Source: Spirochaetaceae bacterium (GTDB lineage Bacteria; Spirochaetota; Spirochaetia; Treponematales; Breznakiellaceae). Taken from it: a DNA stretch of 6,727 nt. Within the stretch, counting starts at the first letter, position 1; every line of letters begins with the position of its first letter. Shown here piece by piece: positions 4,243 to 6,727 of the stretch. Under the pieces are notes generated by a model. It was not told the DNA's origin, ran no database searches, and saw nothing but the letters and a program-made list of their open reading frames with translations. The stretch is taken from assembly GCA_031256815.1 (NCBI GenBank), contig JAIRPU010000166.1, forward strand, positions 1 through 6,727, read 5' to 3'. The translations under genes were made by a program, and so were the position numbers.

Positions 4243-5535
4243 GTGATAAAACGATTGCTTATAGCCAACCGCGGCGAAATTGCCGTGCGGATTATCCGCG
4301 CCTGCCGTGAAATGGGGATTTCTCCTGTAGTTGTTTATTCCACTGCAGACCGCGACAGCCTTCATACACGCCTTGCCGACAAGGCAATTTGCATAGGCAG
4401 CGCGCCCGCTGCAAAATCCTACCTTTTGCAAAAAAACCTTATAGAAGCGGCGATAAAAACTCATTGCGAAGCGCTGCACCCGGGCGTTGGCTTTTTATCC
4501 GAAAACGCCGGTTTTGCCCGCGCAGTTACAGACGCGGGGCTTGTTTTTATTGGCCCTTCTCCAGAAACGCTCGCGCTTTTGGGAGACAAGATTGCCGCCC
4601 GCGAAACCGCGGAACGGCTTGGACTTCCGGTAACGCCAGGCACAAAAGAGGCTGTTTCCAACATCGAAGAGGCGCTGGAAGCGGTTAAAACACTAAATTT
4701 GCCCATTATAATAAAGGCGGCGGCAGGCGGCGGCGGCAAGGGAATGCGAATCGTGAACAATGCAGACGAGCTTGAAGAGGCGCTGAAAATTGCTTCGCGT
4801 GAGGCTGAATCAAACTTTGCTTCCGGCAGCGTTTTTATTGAGCGATATATCGAAAATCCGCGTCATGTTGAACTTCAAATTCTTGCTTCCGGCGCGGAAA
4901 AAGTTGCCGTTCTTGGCGAGCGGGACTGTTCAGTTCAAAAGAATCATCAAAAACTTATTGAAGAAAGCCCTTCGCCTGCAATTTCTGACGCAATGCGAAA
5001 AAAAATGACGGCGCTTTCTTTAAAACTTTTTAGCGGCCTTTCTTACCGCGGCGCGGGGACAATAGAGTTTTTGGTAAAAGATGATTCTTTTTATTTTATG
5101 GAAGTAAACGCCCGTGTTCAGGTTGAACATCCTGTAAGTGAAATGGTCTGCGGCGTTGACATAATCAGGGAACAAATTTTGGCTTGTACAAATAACGATA
5201 TGGAGCTTGCAGCAGGCTGCGCTCATACAAAAGGCGCGGCTATAGAATGCCGGATAAACGCGCTGTCGCCAGGCAAAGTCGGCGGGCTTGAAATACCGGG
5301 CGGCCCAGGCGTTCGCTGGGATTCTTTTTTATATTCAGGCTGTACAGTGCCGCCGTACTACGATGCCCTTGTGGCAAAGCTTATCGTTCATGCAGATAAC
5401 CGTCCTGCGGCAATTTCGCGTATGCTTCGCGCGCTGGGCGAACTTCGCATAGATGGAATTAAAACAAACATCGAAGAACAAAAACAAATAATAAGCTCGC
5501 CTGAATTTTATTCCGGCGAATGGAGCAATAAATGA
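4243..5535 (+). CDS. accC: Biotin carboxylase subunit of acetyl-CoA carboxylase
   Basis: AccC uses ATP and bicarbonate to carboxylate biotin on AccB. I start it at the GTG at 4243 because VIKRLLIANRGEIAVR is the family opening and GGAG (4233-4236) lies 6 bases upstream; this gives 430 residues. The N-terminal domain covers about 1-110, with HPGVGFLSEN at 79-88. The ATP-grasp domain has K116, K158, the glycine-rich loop AAAGGGGKGM (159-168), H235-Q-K237, E275, E287 and the catalytic NARVQVEHP (289-297; N289, R291, E295), then R337. Two oddities stand out. The commonly seen HPGYG has V82 in place of tyrosine, and the loop after ECRINA is several residues shorter than in E. coli. The C-terminal tail is also shorter. 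Its stop overlaps accD as ATGA. Confidence 0.93.
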   Translation: MIKRLLIANRGEIAVRIIRACREMGISPVVVYSTADRDSLHTRLADKAICIGSAPAAKSYLLQKNLIEAAIKTHCEALHPGVGFLSENAGFARAVTDAGLVFIGPSPETLALLGDKIAARETAERLGLPVTPGTKEAVSNIEEALEAVKTLNLPIIIKAAAGGGGKGMRIVNNADELEEALKIASREAESNFASGSVFIERYIENPRHVELQILASGAEKVAVLGERDCSVQKNHQKLIEESPSPAISDAMRKKMTALSLKLFSGLSYRGAGTIEFLVKDDSFYFMEVNARVQVEHPVSEMVCGVDIIREQILACTNNDMELAAGCAHTKGAAIECRINALSPGKVGGLEIPGGPGVRWDSFLYSGCTVPPYYDALVAKLIVHADNRPAAISRMLRALGELRIDGIKTNIEEQKQIISSPEFYSGEWSNK

Positions 5536-6305
5536 AACAAGAACTTTATGCCTGTCCTTCGTGCGGCGAAAAACACGAAGCCGGCGCTGTTTCGGCGGCG
5601 CTGCACTGCTGCCCCGCTTGCGGGCATCATTTTAGAATGGAACCTGCGGACAGAATAAAATATATTGCTGACGAAAACAGTTTTATGGAGTTTTCACAGC
5701 ATCTTTATTCGCGCAACCCAATAGACATTTTCGGTTATGAAGAAAAACTTAGCGAAGCCGAATCAAAAACAAATATGAAAGATGCAGTAATTACAGGAAT
5801 TTGCGAAATAAACAGCAGAAAAGTAATTTTGGCGCTTATGTCTTTTGATTTTATGGGCGGCTCCATGGGCTCTGTGGTTGGAGAAAAAATTACAAGAGCG
5901 CTGCTTCGCGGCGCGGAAGAACGCCTCCCCGTAATAATTTACGCAACTTCCGGCGGGGCGCGTATGCAGGAAGGCGTATTCAGCCTTATGCAAATGGCAA
6001 AAACCAGCAGCGCCGTAGCGGAAATTGACAAAGCCGGCGTGCCTTACTTTATTGTGCTTTGCGACCCGGCGACAGGCGGCGTAGTGGCCTCTTTTGCAAT
6101 GCTGGCCGATATAATCATGGCCGAGCCGGGCGCTTTAATCGGATTTGCCGGTCCGCGCGTAATAGAAGGCACAATTAGAGAAAATCTGCCGGAAGGGTTC
6201 CAGCGCGCCGAATTTCAACTTAAATGCGGATTTGTGGATATTATAGTTCCTCGCTCGGACCAAAAAGAAATGCTTTCCAAACTTTTGGAAATGCACCGTC
6301 TGTAA
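5532..6305 (+). CDS. accD: Acetyl-CoA carboxylase carboxyltransferase subunit beta
   Basis: AccD, together with AccA, transfers the carboxyl group from biotin to acetyl-CoA. A four-cysteine zinc ribbon (C8, C11, C27, C30) has the same 15-residue spacing between its pairs as the E. coli protein. It is followed by the crotonase-fold domain with FDFMGGSMGSVVGEK (105-119), SGGARMQEG (140-148) with the oxyanion glycines, DPATGGVVASFAML (178-191), FAGPRVIEGTIREN (205-218) and LPEGFQRAEF (219-228). At 257 residues it is shorter than E. coli AccD (about 304), lacking the leader before the zinc ribbon and the C-terminal extension. The start overlaps the accC stop by four bases, so translation is coupled. 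The alpha subunit is not fused and not found downstream within this window. Confidence 0.95.
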   Translation: MKQELYACPSCGEKHEAGAVSAALHCCPACGHHFRMEPADRIKYIADENSFMEFSQHLYSRNPIDIFGYEEKLSEAESKTNMKDAVITGICEINSRKVILALMSFDFMGGSMGSVVGEKITRALLRGAEERLPVIIYATSGGARMQEGVFSLMQMAKTSSAVAEIDKAGVPYFIVLCDPATGGVVASFAMLADIIMAEPGALIGFAGPRVIEGTIRENLPEGFQRAEFQLKCGFVDIIVPRSDQKEMLSKLLEMHRL

Positions 6306-6431
6306 CGCGCCGGCAGCCGCCGGTTAATACATCGCCGGCAGCAGTCCCGCACCCGCGCAAGCGATTGAAGCGGAATTTGCAAGCGAAGCGAAGCAAATTG
6401 TAGCGGAAAGCGCGTTTTTTGCCGGCGGCGA

Positions 6432-6446
6432 CCGCGCTTCGCGCGG
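6432..6446 (+). other. Short hairpin, 6-bp stem
   Basis: CCGCGC (6432-6437) pairs with GCGCGG (6441-6446) around TTC. It is one of several stems in the post-accD block. Confidence 0.6.
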
Positions 6447-6458
6447 CCTTATCGCCAG

Positions 6459-6487
6459 CCGCGGCCTGCGTGTTGCGCAGGCCGCGG
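6459..6487 (+). other. Strong hairpin, perfect 12-bp GC-rich stem
   Basis: CCGCGGCCTGCG (6459-6470) pairs with CGCAGGCCGCGG (6476-6487) around the loop TGTTG. The inner CCTGCG/CGCAGG arms recur in the hairpin at 6531-6559, so alternative pairings are possible. No U-tract follows. Confidence 0.75.
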
Positions 6488-6494
6488 AACAACT

Positions 6495-6524
6495 GCCGCC
6501 ACACCGCGTCTGCGGTGTGGCGGC
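6495..6524 (+). other. Strong hairpin, perfect 13-bp stem
   Basis: GCCGCCACACCGC (6495-6507) pairs with GCGGTGTGGCGGC (6512-6524) around the four-base loop GTCT. It lies 7 bases after the preceding hairpin. Two such stable stems back to back, without U-tracts, are unlike a standard terminator. Confidence 0.75.
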
Positions 6525-6530
6525 GTACGA

Positions 6531-6559
6531 CCTGCGCAACGGCAACGCGGTTTCGCAGG
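6531..6559 (+). other. Hairpin with shared loop, member 1
   Basis: CCTGCG (6531-6536) pairs with CGCAGG (6554-6559). The 17-base loop contains AACGGCAACG and ends in GTTT, almost the same as the loop of the hairpin at 6577-6609. Confidence 0.6.
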
Positions 6560-6576
6560 CTTGCCGGCATAGGCCC

Positions 6577-6609
6577 CCGCCCGCAACGGCAACGACGTTT
6601 CGCGGGCGG
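6577..6609 (+). other. Hairpin with shared loop, member 2
   Basis: CCGCCCGC (6577-6584) pairs with GCGGGCGG (6602-6609). The loop contains AACGGCAACG and GTTTC as in member 1, while the stem sequence is different. A 13-bp direct repeat, CGCAACGGCAACG, links the two (6535-6547 and 6582-6594). Confidence 0.6.
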
Positions 6610-6686
6610 CCTCTACTGCGGCGCTTCCACCGCCGGCAAAAATGCGCCCAAAAACACTGAATGTAAAACCGCGCAGCTTCATCATT

Positions 6687-6702
6687 TTTCTCTAATTCGG
6701 AA
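6687..6702 (+). repeat. 16-bp repeat TTTCTCTAATTCGGAA, copy 2
   Basis: This matches 1446-1461 exactly. It lies where the GC-rich hairpin block gives way to AT-rich sequence that continues to the window edge and may be the upstream region of the next gene; no promoter or start could be assigned there. Confidence 0.7.
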
Positions 6703-6727
6703 CCATTATTTACTCAAACTTAACTGT

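Larger units (their letters stand above)
6306..6686. other. GC-rich, hairpin-dense non-coding region after accD
   Basis: I see no credible gene in these 380 bases. Direct reading shows at least six inverted repeats, five GCCGGC hexamers (6309, 6334, 6421, 6563, 6632) and a pair of hairpins with nearly the same loop. A frame open from 6328 to 6660 has no ATG and reads as proline-, arginine- and alanine-rich sequence, which is expected from GC-rich DNA. The first short stem (CCGGC AGCC GCCGG, 6310-6323, followed by TTAAT) could be a weak terminator for the acc operon. A separate AATTTGC/GCAAATT stem lies at 6374-6399. A structured RNA, a block of intergenic repeats, or decayed DNA are all possible. 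Confidence 0.6.

Noticed and set aside
6328..6660. Long + strand open frame of about 110 codons after accD
   Set aside because: It has no ATG and no ribosome binding site, passes through perfect hairpins, and gives low-complexity alanine-, arginine- and proline-rich sequence expected from GC-rich DNA.
1..6727. CRISPR array, tRNA or rRNA
   Set aside because: No regularly spaced repeats and no recognisable tRNA or rRNA sequence were found on either strand.

Overview
The window looks like a chromosomal segment of a treponeme-like spirochaete. The case rests on a FabV/TER-type trans-2-enoyl reductase that resembles the Treponema denticola enzyme as I remember it, on acetyl-CoA carboxylase genes in the same run, and on alternating AT-rich and GC-rich stretches. 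The genus is an inference; no database was searched. All convincing genes are on the + strand.

Left part (1-1431) is an accessory, AT-rich mosaic. It holds an overlapping pair of small unknown genes (33-182, 175-423), a lysine-rich unknown gene (540-830), and then a 221-bp segment (835-1055) that is a near-identical copy of 1970-2190. That segment carries the 3' end of a DUF2442 gene, a stem-loop, the fabZ upstream region and the first codons of fabZ. The fabZ copy is cut off and joined to a 5'-truncated unknown gene (1056-1235), which overlaps by TAATG a 56-residue cysteine-rich ORF (1235-1405). That ORF ends inside a third, 34-bp scrap of DUF2442 (1398-1431). The locus therefore records several rounds of duplication and recombination next to fabZ.

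Middle part (1432-2049) holds an intact DUF4160-DUF2442 pair behind a good sigma70-like promoter.

Right part (2148-6305) is a compact fatty-acid operon: fabZ, fabV, accB, accC, accD, with gaps of 9, 18 and 13 bases and then a 4-base overlap. AccB (biotin carrier), AccC (biotin carboxylase) and AccD (carboxyltransferase beta) supply malonyl-CoA. FabZ and FabV perform the last two steps of each elongation cycle, dehydration and enoyl reduction. AccA, the carboxyltransferase alpha subunit, is not in the window.

The 3' end (6306-6727) has no credible gene. It is a very GC-rich block of strong hairpins, two of which share nearly the same loop, followed by an AT-rich edge carrying a 16-bp sequence also present upstream of the DUF4160 gene.
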